A stretch of 46,524 bases of DNA from a virus. Made by a program: the position numbers and the translations under genes. The notes under the pieces were generated by a model, which made no database searches, was not told the DNA's origin, and saw nothing but the letters and a program-made list of their open reading frames with translations. Where the stretch lies: positions 1-46,524 of IMG/VR virus record IMGVR_UViG_3300032291_001936, one strand, 5' to 3'. Each line of letters begins with the position of its first letter. Position 1 is the first letter of the stretch. This document shows, in pieces, positions 16,524-25,032 of this stretch.

Positions 16524-18938
16524 ATGGCAACACTCATATTAAATAATACAACAAGTCCAGTAACTACGGCAGGTCAATTAGAGTTTAATACAACTAAAAA
16601 CACATTGGTTGTAGGAGATGGCATATCGGAAATTAATATGGCTACAACCGGTTCTAATACATTTACCGGAGACCAATCAATAACAGGTTCAATTAGTATA
16701 ACAGGAACTATAACTGCAAATGAATTTCATACAACATATGTAACATCATCTGCAATTTTTACATCAGGTTCGACTAAATTCGGTAATACAAACGATGACA
16801 CACACGAATTTACAGGAAGTGTTGACATATTGGGTACAGTTAAATTACCATCATTATCAGCAAATTCAAATGCAACAGTTGTAACATATGACGCTGCAAC
16901 AAAAACAATAGGATATAATACAGTAGCAGGCCCGCAAGGAACAACCGGTGCACAAGGAACAAATGGTTCTCAAGGTGTACAAGGTATAATCGGTTCTCAA
17001 GGTGCAACAGGTATACAAGGTACAACTGGAGCACAAGGTACTGAAGGATTGCAAGGAGTTCAAGGTACAAATGGTTTACAGGGACTAACAGGTATACAAG
17101 GAACCAATGGTTTACAAGGTATTCAAGGCATAATTGGCTCGCAAGGAGTTCAAGGTACAAATGGTATACAAGGTTTAACGGGAGTACAAGGTACTGAAGG
17201 ATTGCAAGGAGTTCAAGGATTGCAAGGTACACAAGGAGTTCAAGGTGTTCAGGGTATAATTGGAGTGCAAGGATTAGATGGTGCATACGCTGCACAAGGT
17301 ATTCAAGGAACTGCGGGAACTATTGGAATAAATGGTGTTCAAGGTATACAAGGATTAGATGGTGCATATGCTGCACAAGGTATTCAGGGTACAACTGGAG
17401 TACAAGGAACACAAGGTGTACAAGGTTTAACTGGAACAGGAACACAAGGAACAACTGGAATACAAGGTACAGATGGTTCAAATGGTACACAAGGTACAGC
17501 AGGAGTGCAAGGAACAACTGGAGCACAGGGTATACAAGGTTTAACTGGAACAGGAACACAAGGTTCAACTGGAGCACAGGGTGTAGCGGGAACAGTTGCA
17601 GATTTACCACCGGGAGTAGTAAGTGGTTCATCACAATTAACAAGTTCATTTGAAACAACTGGTAGAGGTATTATAAGTGGTAGTTCACAAATAACCCTTA
17701 ACTTACCAACGGGAGTAGTAAGTGGTTCTGCACAGATTAATATATATGATACAGAAAATATTGCCAATATTACCGATAGTATTTTAGATAAAGAGGAGGT
17801 GGCATCCACAACACATACATTAGTGTCGGGTTCATCTCAAATAGTTTATACAAATATCTCTTCAATTCCTGCAGGAATTATTAGTGGTTCTTCTCAATTA
17901 AGTGGAACTACCATTACTAATTTAACTATTACAAATTTGACAACAGTTAACGAAACTGCAAGTGTTTTATTTAGTAGTGGTTCTAATAGATTTGGTGATT
18001 TCGGAGACGATATCCATTCTTTTACAGGCTCTCTTCAATTATCGGGAAGTTTATCAGTAAAAGTTGCACAAGGAACAACTGAAGCAAATATATTAGTAGC
18101 AGATGGTAGTGGTAATGTAAAAACTAGAAGTAATTTAAGTTTACAAGGAACAACCGGTGCACAAGGAACAACGGGTACCACGGGCCCAGTAGGTGGAACC
18201 GGTGCACAAGGAACAACGGGTACCACAGGCCCAGCAGGACCAGCAGGTGCACAAGGAACAACGGGTACCACGGGCCCAGCAGGACCAGCAGGTGGAGCAG
18301 GCCCCGCAGGACCAGCAGGACCAGTTGGGCCAATCGGGCCAGCGGGTGGAGCAGGACCAGCAGGACCAGCAGGACCAGCAGGACCAGCAGGACCAGCAGG
18401 TGCACAAGGAACAACAGGTGGAGCAGGCCCAGCAGGACCAGCAGGCGGAGCAGGCCCCGCAGGACCAGCAGGCCCAGCAGGCCCAGCAGGCCCTGCAGGT
18501 GGATTTTCAACTAATTCGGATGCACAAGTTAATTCATTAGGTGTTGGTGTAGCTGCATCAGGAACAGCAGGTGATGTTAGAGCAACAGGAAATATTACGG
18601 CATATTATTCGGATAAAAGATTAAAAGATAATATAGAAAATATTACAAATGCATTATCCAAATTGGATAAAATAAATGGTGTATATTATACTCAAAATCA
18701 ATTGGCAGAAGAGTATGGGTATAATGATTATAGACAACAAGTGGGTGTAATTGCACAAGAAATTCAAAATGTTTTACCTGAAGCAATTTCGCCTGCTCCA
18801 TTTGACTGGATAGATGGTAAATCAAAATCAGGTGAAAATTATTTAACTGTTCAGTACGAAAAAATTATCCCACTTTTGATTGAAGCTATAAAAGAATTAC
18901 AATTAGAAGTTGATATTATAAAAAAGAAAGTATTATAA
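16524..18938 (+). CDS. Collagen-like tail fibre with S74 self-cleaving chaperone
   Basis: This 804-residue protein has an N-terminal fibre module (about 1-135), a first Gly-X-Y block (about 136-357, mostly GVQGTQG/GIQG triplets), a beta/Ser-rich linker with VVSGSSQLT seams, a second Gly-X-Y block (about 542-660, largely GPA triplets), and a C-terminal peptidase S74 intramolecular chaperone (about 680-804). In the S74 domain YSDKRLKDNI supplies the expected Ser-Lys dyad, S696 and K701, followed by VGVIAQEIQNVLPEA. Gly-X-Y repeats should form a collagen-type triple helix; the S74 domain trimerises the fibre and then cleaves itself off. The Pro-rich block has far higher GC than its surroundings. 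The next genes encode prolyl-hydroxylase-like enzymes. Confidence 0.88.
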   Translation: MATLILNNTTSPVTTAGQLEFNTTKNTLVVGDGISEINMATTGSNTFTGDQSITGSISITGTITANEFHTTYVTSSAIFTSGSTKFGNTNDDTHEFTGSVDILGTVKLPSLSANSNATVVTYDAATKTIGYNTVAGPQGTTGAQGTNGSQGVQGIIGSQGATGIQGTTGAQGTEGLQGVQGTNGLQGLTGIQGTNGLQGIQGIIGSQGVQGTNGIQGLTGVQGTEGLQGVQGLQGTQGVQGVQGIIGVQGLDGAYAAQGIQGTAGTIGINGVQGIQGLDGAYAAQGIQGTTGVQGTQGVQGLTGTGTQGTTGIQGTDGSNGTQGTAGVQGTTGAQGIQGLTGTGTQGSTGAQGVAGTVADLPPGVVSGSSQLTSSFETTGRGIISGSSQITLNLPTGVVSGSAQINIYDTENIANITDSILDKEEVASTTHTLVSGSSQIVYTNISSIPAGIISGSSQLSGTTITNLTITNLTTVNETASVLFSSGSNRFGDFGDDIHSFTGSLQLSGSLSVKVAQGTTEANILVADGSGNVKTRSNLSLQGTTGAQGTTGTTGPVGGTGAQGTTGTTGPAGPAGAQGTTGTTGPAGPAGGAGPAGPAGPVGPIGPAGGAGPAGPAGPAGPAGPAGAQGTTGGAGPAGPAGGAGPAGPAGPAGPAGPAGGFSTNSDAQVNSLGVGVAASGTAGDVRATGNITAYYSDKRLKDNIENITNALSKLDKINGVYYTQNQLAEEYGYNDYRQQVGVIAQEIQNVLPEAISPAPFDWIDGKSKSGENYLTVQYEKIIPLLIEAIKELQLEVDIIKKKVL
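16929..17595 (+). repeat. Gly-X-Y coding repeat, Gln-rich block
   Basis: This stretch encodes an almost uninterrupted run of Gly-X-Y triplets dominated by GVQ, GIQ, GTQ, GTT and GLQ. Its DNA repeats (CAAGGTATACAAGG-like) are imperfect. Confidence 0.88.
18147..18503 (+). repeat. Gly-X-Y coding repeat, Pro-rich and GC-rich block
   Basis: This stretch encodes GPA, GAQ, GTT and GGA triplets. It includes five perfect tandem copies of GCAGGACCA at 18351-18395, and near-identical longer repeats around 18170-18290. Its GC content is visibly much higher than that of the rest of the window. Confidence 0.9.
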
Positions 18939-18941
18939 TAA

Positions 18942-18975
18942 TTTGGTTTTATCAAAAAAATATTGTATATTTATA
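18942..18975 (+). promoter_or_regulatory. Promoter: TTTG-N20-TATATTTATA
   Basis: TTTG at 18942-18945 is followed after 20 nt by TATATTTATA at 18966-18975, 16 nt before the hydroxylase start at 18992. It combines the Bacteroidota -33/-7 spacing with the phage ATATTTATA element. Confidence 0.55.
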
Positions 18976-18991
18976 AAATAAAATTTTAAAA

Positions 18992-19585
18992 ATGAATATA
19001 CAACCAATTTTTGATACAGACCAAAGTATAGACCAAACTAATTACTATTGGTTTGAAAATTCATTATCAAATAATGAATTAATTTGGATAGATATATTAC
19101 AAAATAAATATCAATACGAAAAAGCAAATACTATTGGTAATCCAGATGATATATTAGGTCAATTTAGAAAATCACTAATTAAGTGGTTACCACATGATTC
19201 TAACACATATATTCTTTATGATAAATTCAAAGATATGATGATAGAAGCTAATAATTCAATTTGGAAATTTGATTTAGGAACTATTAGAGATTCAATACAA
19301 TATACCGAATATTTAGAAGGTGGAGGACACTATGATTGGCATGTTGATATAGGGCCAGGTAGTATAAATCATAGAAAAATAAGCTTAGTAACACAATTAT
19401 CAGATTCGGATGAATATGAAGGTGGTGATTTAGAAATATGGACAGGTGGTTCACCCAAAAAAATACCAAGACAAAAAGGTACAACTGTTATATTTCCTTC
19501 TTTTTTAATGCATAGAGTAACTCCCGTAACAAAAGGAATTAGAAAAAGTTTAGTTCTTTGGGCAGGTGGTTCAAGTTATAAATAA
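18992..19585 (+). CDS. 2OG-Fe(II) oxygenase, prolyl 4-hydroxylase/PKHD-like
   Basis: The 197-residue protein has the double-stranded beta-helix signature: H117-V-D119 (in GGHYDWHVDIG), a downstream GGDLEIW strand, distal H174 (FPSFLMHRVTPV) and R184 for 2-oxoglutarate (KGIRKSLVLW). All iron ligands are present, so it should be active. Family members hydroxylate protein Pro or Lys side chains or small substrates with O2 and 2-oxoglutarate. It follows the collagen-like fibre gene directly and is followed after one base by a second oxygenase, so fibre hydroxylation is an attractive but unproven role. In the fibre the prolines sit mostly in the X position of GPA triplets, unlike the classic Y-position substrate of animal enzymes. 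Confidence 0.85.
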   Translation: MNIQPIFDTDQSIDQTNYYWFENSLSNNELIWIDILQNKYQYEKANTIGNPDDILGQFRKSLIKWLPHDSNTYILYDKFKDMMIEANNSIWKFDLGTIRDSIQYTEYLEGGGHYDWHVDIGPGSINHRKISLVTQLSDSDEYEGGDLEIWTGGSPKKIPRQKGTTVIFPSFLMHRVTPVTKGIRKSLVLWAGGSSYK

Positions 19586-19586
19586 T

Positions 19587-20264
19587 ATGATATTACGACA
19601 ATATAAACATTCATGGGATAAATCCAACGCAGTTGTTTTGGATAATTTATTAACCGAAGAAGCAGCTAATGAAACGTGGGAATATTATAATAACCAACCA
19701 AATGATTATTGGGATTTGGCAATATATCCTGATAATAAAAAAGATTATGGTGAAGGTGGTTACCCATTATATAGATGTAAATCTGATGATGAAAGTATAG
19801 AAGAAAGAATAAAATATACCAGAGAATGTAATAATAATGGTATATTTTCATATTTGTATAAAAGAACGGAAGATTTTCATCCAAATTTATCAATATTTGA
19901 AACTCCAGAATTTATATCAGCAATTGAATTTATAACAGGTATACAAAATTTACAATTTGATTGGAAAAATACATTTATAACTTGTTATGAAGAAGGACAT
20001 TTTAACGGCCCACACACCGATGGAACAAATGGAAGATTGGCATTTGTATTTCATTTATCAAAAGATTGGAAAGTGTGGGATGGTGGACTATTTATACGAA
20101 TGGATAATGATTGGAAAACCGCAGATAAAATAATAGTTCCTGATTTTAATAAATTGGCTATGTTCAATGTATTTGGTGATGGATATGGTGCACCACATTT
20201 AGTTAGCGAAGTTGCATTGGGTTGTAATAAAAAAAGAATTAGCTTCACAGGATGGTATAAATAA
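19587..20264 (+). CDS. 2OG-Fe(II) oxygenase, second copy
   Basis: Starting at the ATG at 19587 gives 225 residues and leaves one base after the upstream stop codon; an in-frame GTG at 19566 would overlap that gene and is less likely. Ligands are H143-T-D145 (GHFNGPHTDGTNGRLAF), distal H204 (GAPHLVSEV) and R217 (KKRISFTGWY). The arrangement HTDxxxGRxAFVFHLSxxWxxxDGG resembles OGFOD1/Ofd1-type protein hydroxylases. It is only distantly similar to its neighbour, so it is not a recent duplicate. Its substrate is unknown; position suggests a virion protein or a glycan. Confidence 0.82.
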   Translation: MILRQYKHSWDKSNAVVLDNLLTEEAANETWEYYNNQPNDYWDLAIYPDNKKDYGEGGYPLYRCKSDDESIEERIKYTRECNNNGIFSYLYKRTEDFHPNLSIFETPEFISAIEFITGIQNLQFDWKNTFITCYEEGHFNGPHTDGTNGRLAFVFHLSKDWKVWDGGLFIRMDNDWKTADKIIVPDFNKLAMFNVFGDGYGAPHLVSEVALGCNKKRISFTGWYK

Positions 20265-20280
20265 AATTAATTGTATTTAA

Positions 20281-21255
20281 ATGGTTATGAATAATTTAGT
20301 AAAAGAAGTTATAAAAAATGGAGGAAGTATTATACCTTTGATAATTCCGTCTGAACATACGAACGGTACGGGATTAATGAATCCATCCGTATTTGTTGAT
20401 AATGGTAAGATAATGTTAAATCTTCGACATGTACAATATACTTTATATCACACAAATGGTAATTTTGAAAGCAGATACGGCCCACTTGCATATTTAAATC
20501 CTGAAAATGATATTACTCTTAGAACTACCAATTTTTTGTGTGAAGTGGATAATAGTGGAATAAGTAAATTTACTAAAGTAGACACTTCTAAATTTGATAT
20601 AGAACCTGTTTGGGAATTTGTAGGATTGGAAGATGCGAGATTATTTAAATGGGAAGATAGATGGTATTTGTGTGGTGTTAGACGAGATGTAAAACCGAAC
20701 GGAGAAGGTAGAATGGAACTATCGGAAATAGAAATTGGAAGTAATTATGTTAAAGAAATAAATAGATTTAGAATACCCCCTCCAATAGTTGCAAATACAT
20801 ATTGTGAAAAAAATTGGATGCCTATATTAGACAAACCATTTCATTTTGTTAAATGGAGTAACCCAACCGAAATAGTTAAAGTCAATCCAATTGAAAAAAC
20901 ATGCGAACAAGTTAGTTTATCTAAAACTATAACCACAGATAGAGATTTAAGAGGTGGTAGTCAAATTATAAAAATAGGAGATAATTATATTGCTATAACA
21001 CATGAGGTTGATTTATGGAAGAATAAAAATCAAAACAAAATGGCAACCTATAAACATAGATTTGTTGTTTGGGACAACCAATGGAATATTATCCATACCA
21101 GTGAAGAATTTGATTTTATGACAGGCCAGATTGAATTTTGTTGTGGTTTGGCAGAATTCAAAAATGAAATATTAGTTACTTTTGGTTTCGAAGACAATGC
21201 CGCATATTTACTTAAAATACCAAAAGAATACTTTATAAAAATAGTTTATGCTTAA
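20281..21255 (+). CDS. GH130-like five-bladed beta-propeller, glycan-acting
   Basis: The 324-residue protein carries motifs typical of GH130/GT108-type propellers: LMNPSVFVDNGKIML (about 32-46), VGLEDARLFKWEDRWYL (about 114-130), EKNWMPI (176-182) followed by FHFVKWSNPTEIV, and a late GQIEFCCGLAEFKNEILVTFG. The clan includes mannoside phosphorylases and related mannosyltransferases. The GLEDAR strand holds the acidic residues that usually face the active site. An alternative start three codons into the frame (20287) is possible. It overlaps the next gene by 8 nt (ATGCTTAA), implying coupling to the methyltransferase. Likely substrates are sugar chains on fibres or host; the exact reaction is not determinable. 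Confidence 0.6.
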   Translation: MVMNNLVKEVIKNGGSIIPLIIPSEHTNGTGLMNPSVFVDNGKIMLNLRHVQYTLYHTNGNFESRYGPLAYLNPENDITLRTTNFLCEVDNSGISKFTKVDTSKFDIEPVWEFVGLEDARLFKWEDRWYLCGVRRDVKPNGEGRMELSEIEIGSNYVKEINRFRIPPPIVANTYCEKNWMPILDKPFHFVKWSNPTEIVKVNPIEKTCEQVSLSKTITTDRDLRGGSQIIKIGDNYIAITHEVDLWKNKNQNKMATYKHRFVVWDNQWNIIHTSEEFDFMTGQIEFCCGLAEFKNEILVTFGFEDNAAYLLKIPKEYFIKIVYA

Positions 21256-22480
21256 AGAATTAAAAGATTTTATTAATAATCCATATGATGGAGAAGTTGT
21301 TTTTAAGTTAGCCAATTTATATTTTAATCAATCACAAACTGCAACGGCATTAAGTTATTATTTGAGAGTTACCGAATGTGAAACTAATGATGAATTAACA
21401 TATGAAAGTTTAATTAAGGGTGGACTTTGTCTTTACAAACAAGGTAATAGAATACATTCCGTCAAATCGTTATATATGCATGCCATTTCATTATTACCCC
21501 AAAGACCAGAAGCATATTTTTTACTTGCTAGACTATATGAGGAAAATAAAGAATGGTCTGAAGCATATACATTATCTACTATGGCTTTGGCTGTTTGTGA
21601 TTTTGATTTAAAAGAATTAAAAACTTATGTTGAATATCCTGGCTTATATGGTTTCTTATTTGAAAAAGCAGTTAGTAGTTGGTGGATGGGAAAAATTGAA
21701 GAATCTTTAAATTTATTTTTAGATTTGGATAAGAATTATAAAATGCAAGATATTCACATAAAATCAGTTAAAGAAAATATTAAATATTTAACTAATAGTT
21801 GGCATATTCCTGTATTCTATTCTAAAAATAAAATGAATAATTTACGATTTAAATTTGATGGATATGATAGTATTCAATCAAATTATTCTCAATGTTTTCA
21901 AGATATGTTTGTATTATCAGCATTAAATGGTAAGAAAAAAGGAAAATATTTAGAAATAGGTAGTGCAGACCCATTTTTTTATTCTAATACGGCTTTATTA
22001 GAAATTGATTATGAGTGGACAGGAATTTCATTAGAAATAAATAAACAAGAAGTTGATAAATTTAGAAAAGCTAGAAAGAATGAATGTTTACATACCGATG
22101 CTCTTAAAGTAAATTATAAAGAATTATTAGATAATGCAAATTTAGGTAACGATTGGGATTTTTTACAATTAGATTGTGAACCACCAATTAACACTTATTT
22201 AATTTTATTGGAAATACCTTTTGATAAATATAGATTTGCTGTTATCACATATGAACATGATTACTATTGTGATGAAACAAAGTCATATAGGGAAAAAAGT
22301 AGAAGGTATCTGCAGACAATGGGATATAAATTAGTAGTGGGCAACATATCACCAGATGATAATTCACCATTTGAAGATTGGTGGGTACATCCTGATTTAG
22401 TAGACCCAAAAATAATAGAAGTTTTAAAATCTTCAAAAGAAATAAACCCGGCTAACAAATATATTTTTGAAATTGAATAA
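21248..22480 (+). CDS. TPR domain fused to FkbM-like methyltransferase
   Basis: Residues about 15-180 form TPR-like helical pairs (VVFKLANLYFNQSQTATALSYY; EAYFLLARLYEENKEWSEAY). Residues about 205-410 are a Rossmann methyltransferase of the FkbM/Methyltransf_21 type: SQCFQD at 214-219, KYLEIGSADPFFYSNT at 233-248 as the SAM-binding loop, a SLEIN acidic strand end near 261-265 and WDFLQLDCEP near 303-311. FkbM enzymes usually O-methylate sugars or hydroxyl groups. TPR fusions are frequent in enzymes acting on surface glycans or repeat proteins. With the adjoining propeller and glycosyltransferase it suggests glycan modification. Confidence 0.72.
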   Translation: MLKELKDFINNPYDGEVVFKLANLYFNQSQTATALSYYLRVTECETNDELTYESLIKGGLCLYKQGNRIHSVKSLYMHAISLLPQRPEAYFLLARLYEENKEWSEAYTLSTMALAVCDFDLKELKTYVEYPGLYGFLFEKAVSSWWMGKIEESLNLFLDLDKNYKMQDIHIKSVKENIKYLTNSWHIPVFYSKNKMNNLRFKFDGYDSIQSNYSQCFQDMFVLSALNGKKKGKYLEIGSADPFFYSNTALLEIDYEWTGISLEINKQEVDKFRKARKNECLHTDALKVNYKELLDNANLGNDWDFLQLDCEPPINTYLILLEIPFDKYRFAVITYEHDYYCDETKSYREKSRRYLQTMGYKLVVGNISPDDNSPFEDWWVHPDLVDPKIIEVLKSSKEINPANKYIFEIE

Positions 22481-22484
22481 TCAT

Positions 22485-22493
22485 ATATTTATA
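22485..22493 (+). promoter_or_regulatory. Candidate late promoter element ATATTTATA
   Basis: The element lies 14 nt before the ATG at 22508, within a 27-nt gap that also follows the methyltransferase stop codon. Confidence 0.45.
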
Positions 22494-22507
22494 CAAAAGT
22501 AGATATT

Positions 22508-22969
22508 ATGGCATTACAAGGTTCAGGACAAATTTCAATATTAGATATAAAAAATGCATGCGTAGAAGCTACAGGCGGCCCTGCATTGGTAAGTAGTGGT
22601 ACTTCCGGAACCGCAACATTTACAGTAACAAATGTAACTGTAAGTGATTTACAATCATTAACAACGGCAGTATATGCAAATGACTCAAATATGAATAATA
22701 CTGCACCATATGGAATGAATGAATTTTATAGTAAAGCTCCAGAAACTATAATACTTAGATATACTCTTTCACATTATGGGACTCCTGCAGGTACATATGC
22801 GACTGAAGTTAGTTTAAATGGCCAAGTTTATACTTTAAGTAGGTCAATGGCAGGTAATGCTACACCAACATTAATACTTTTACCAACCGGAACATATCCA
22901 TGCAATATTTACAAAATGCAAGGAACAACCAATGGCCAATCGGGTGTAGCAAGGTATCCAAATACATAA
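22508..22969 (+). CDS. Small appendage protein with MALQGSGQIS start
   Basis: The 153-residue product begins MALQGSGQISILDIKNAC, a start found in many phage tail-associated proteins, and has PYGMNEFYSK around residue 72, the usual partner motif. The remaining half has beta-strand character (TIILRYTLSHYGTPAGTY; TLILLPTGTYPCNIYKM). It is probably a small tail appendage or adhesin tip. No catalytic residues are recognised. It sits between two enzyme genes, so the enzymes are interspersed with structural genes. Confidence 0.6.
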   Translation: MALQGSGQISILDIKNACVEATGGPALVSSGTSGTATFTVTNVTVSDLQSLTTAVYANDSNMNNTAPYGMNEFYSKAPETIILRYTLSHYGTPAGTYATEVSLNGQVYTLSRSMAGNATPTLILLPTGTYPCNIYKMQGTTNGQSGVARYPNT

Positions 22970-22983
22970 ATAAAATAAAATAT

Positions 22984-23166
22984 ATGACAATAGCAGAATT
23001 AAAAGAAAGATTAAATAATTTAGATGCATCATTTGATGATTGGGAAATTTTAAATGGTGAATATAGTTTTGAAACAAATCAATTGGTTAAACAAAATCCA
23101 ATTATTGCAGATTTATATGATAGTGCTAATAAACACTATGTACTATTAGACCAATTAATTAATTAA
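22984..23166 (+). CDS. Small unknown acidic protein (60 aa)
   Basis: The frame is open upstream, but the ATG at 22984 is the best start: it follows an A-rich spacer and clears the upstream gene by 14 nt, whereas the ATG at 22900 would lie inside that gene. The 60 residues (TIAELKERLNNLDASFDDW, then NPIIADLYDSANKHYVLLDQ) are acidic and predicted helical, possibly two helices. No known family is recognised. It could be a small chaperone or regulatory protein for the fibre genes, but nothing in the sequence proves that. Confidence 0.55.
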   Translation: MTIAELKERLNNLDASFDDWEILNGEYSFETNQLVKQNPIIADLYDSANKHYVLLDQLIN

Positions 23167-23203
23167 ATATTTTTAATTTATTCTTTTTTTATTATATATT
23201 TCT

Positions 23204-23212
23204 ATATTTATA
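23204..23212 (+). promoter_or_regulatory. Candidate late promoter element ATATTTATA
   Basis: The element lies in a 96-nt spacer, 50 nt before the fibre start at 23263, and is followed by AAGGGTATAATG. No TTTG box is visible at the right distance. Confidence 0.5.
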
Positions 23213-23262
23213 AGGGTATAATGAATTTATTATACTTTAACTAAAAAAAAGAGTAAACTAAA

Positions 23263-25029
23263 ATGGGACTTAAATTTAGACGCGGTACCACCGCACAGAA
23301 ATCAGGTTCGTTAGCATTCGGAGAGCCGTATGTAAACACAGACTTAGGAACATTACAAATTGGTGGAGCAACTGGTGATATTACACTAGGAGCATCGGGA
23401 ACAGGAAGTGCAGCTACATTCGCTGGTATTTCGGGTTCATCATTAGACATCACAGGAAACGCAAAAATTGATGGTAACTTAAGATTGGGTGGTAACATTA
23501 CAATTGGTGATAATACTGCCGATAATGTAACCGTTGTAGCATCTTTAAGTTCTTCAATTATTCCTTCATTAGATAGTATATTTGATTTAGGTTCTCCTAC
23601 TAAACAATGGAGAGACTTATATTTATCATCTGCATCATTATATATTGATGGAACTCAAGTACTTTCATCAAACGCAACCGAATTAGTATTTACAACTGAT
23701 ACTGGTCAATCAATTAAATTTAACGAATTAGGTACTGATAATATTGTACTTCAAACTGTGGACGGAGATATTGAATTAAAATCTTCAGGTGGTGGTGATG
23801 TATTATTAGACCCAACTACTGGTATAATTTCGGTAAAAGGAAATGTTAGCATGCAAGATGGTACTGCTAAATTTTTAAGTTCAGGTGGAAATGATATAGT
23901 ATTTGGAAACAATTTAGTAGTAACTGGTTCTATTACTACTACTGGAAATGCAAATATTGCAGGTAACTTAACAATAGGAGATACCTCATCTGATACTGTA
24001 AATGTTGTTGCATCTATAAATTCATCACTTATCCCACAAACAACAAATACATTTGACTTAGGTTCTGCAACTAAATTTTGGAGAGACCTTTACATTTCAA
24101 CTGGTTCAATCAAATTTGTTGGAGCAGGTGGTAGTGTTGTAGGAACTTTAACAAATACTGGAAACGGATTAAATTTAGATGGTGGTGTGATTACAAATGG
24201 TAATAGTTCATTTGGTACTGCATCAGTATCGGTAACATCCGTAACTGGTTCATTAAGAGTTAGTGGTTCACTTACAACAATAGGAGAATCAACTGCAACC
24301 TCATTCAACGGAACAATAAACGCAAACAATAATGTTGTATCAAGTTCAGCACAAACAATTGCAAACTTACCAACGGGTACGGTAAGTGGTTCATCTCAAA
24401 TTACATACGCAAGCATCTCATCTATCCCAGCAGGAATAGTAAGTGGCTCATCTCAAGTAAGTTTAGGTTCTGCTAGTGGAAATATCGCATTGGCAACTCA
24501 AACAACCGGTGATTATGTTGCAAGTTTAGTAGCATCAACGGGTGTTACAATCACAAATAATAGTGGTGAAAATGCAACCCCATCAATCGCAATCGGTCAA
24601 GCAGTAGCAACATCATCAAATGTTCAATTTAACTCATTGGGTATTGGTATGGCCGCAACTGGAACTGCAGGTAGAATTGACGCAAGTGGTGATGTTGTAG
24701 CATATTCTACATCAGATAAAAACTTTAAAGAGAACATTACTCCAATCGAAAATCCAATCGAAAAAATCAGAATGATTAGTGGTAACACTTATGATTGGAA
24801 AGCAGATATGAAAGAGTTCCATGGTTTTGAAGGAAATGATGTCGGTGTTATTGCACAAGAAATTGAAGCAGTATTACCACAATTGGTAACAACAAGAGAA
24901 ACAGGATATAAAGCAGTTAAATACGACAAATTAGTAGCATTATTAATTGAAGGTATGAAAGCTCAACAAAATCAAATAGATAATTTAACAATCGAAATCG
25001 AAAAGTTAAAAGAATCAAAAGGGTTATAA
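23263..25029 (+). CDS. Tail fibre with S74 self-cleaving chaperone domain
   Basis: The 588-residue protein starts GLKFRRGTTAQKSGSLAFGE, the same kind of attachment module as other fibres here. A beta-rich module (GNITIGDNTADNVTVVASLSS-like, then FDLGSPTKQWRDLYLSSAS) occurs twice. Seams with VSGSSQIT and VSGSSQVS precede the C-terminal S74 domain: SDKNFKENI with S484 and K489 as the presumed dyad, then DVGVIAQEIEAVLPQL and a final coiled coil. It is a trimeric fibre matured by removal of its own C-terminal chaperone. The gene is the second S74 fibre in the window. Confidence 0.85.
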   Translation: MGLKFRRGTTAQKSGSLAFGEPYVNTDLGTLQIGGATGDITLGASGTGSAATFAGISGSSLDITGNAKIDGNLRLGGNITIGDNTADNVTVVASLSSSIIPSLDSIFDLGSPTKQWRDLYLSSASLYIDGTQVLSSNATELVFTTDTGQSIKFNELGTDNIVLQTVDGDIELKSSGGGDVLLDPTTGIISVKGNVSMQDGTAKFLSSGGNDIVFGNNLVVTGSITTTGNANIAGNLTIGDTSSDTVNVVASINSSLIPQTTNTFDLGSATKFWRDLYISTGSIKFVGAGGSVVGTLTNTGNGLNLDGGVITNGNSSFGTASVSVTSVTGSLRVSGSLTTIGESTATSFNGTINANNNVVSSSAQTIANLPTGTVSGSSQITYASISSIPAGIVSGSSQVSLGSASGNIALATQTTGDYVASLVASTGVTITNNSGENATPSIAIGQAVATSSNVQFNSLGIGMAATGTAGRIDASGDVVAYSTSDKNFKENITPIENPIEKIRMISGNTYDWKADMKEFHGFEGNDVGVIAQEIEAVLPQLVTTRETGYKAVKYDKLVALLIEGMKAQQNQIDNLTIEIEKLKESKGL

Positions 25030-25032
25030 TAA

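Noticed and set aside
18193-18540. Gln/Val-rich + strand frame inside the collagen-like gene
   Set aside because: It is the Gly-X-Y repeat read in another frame, producing EQRVPQAQQ-like repeats. The collagen frame continues into a good S74 domain.
20089-20096. TATTTATA inside the second oxygenase gene, and another near 39600 in the hub gene
   Set aside because: These occur mid-gene with no start codon following and show that the short motif also arises by chance at this base composition.
23161-23190. AT-only hairpin followed by a T-run before the 23263 fibre
   Set aside because: The 7-bp stem consists only of A-T pairs and would be very weak, so it was not called a terminator.
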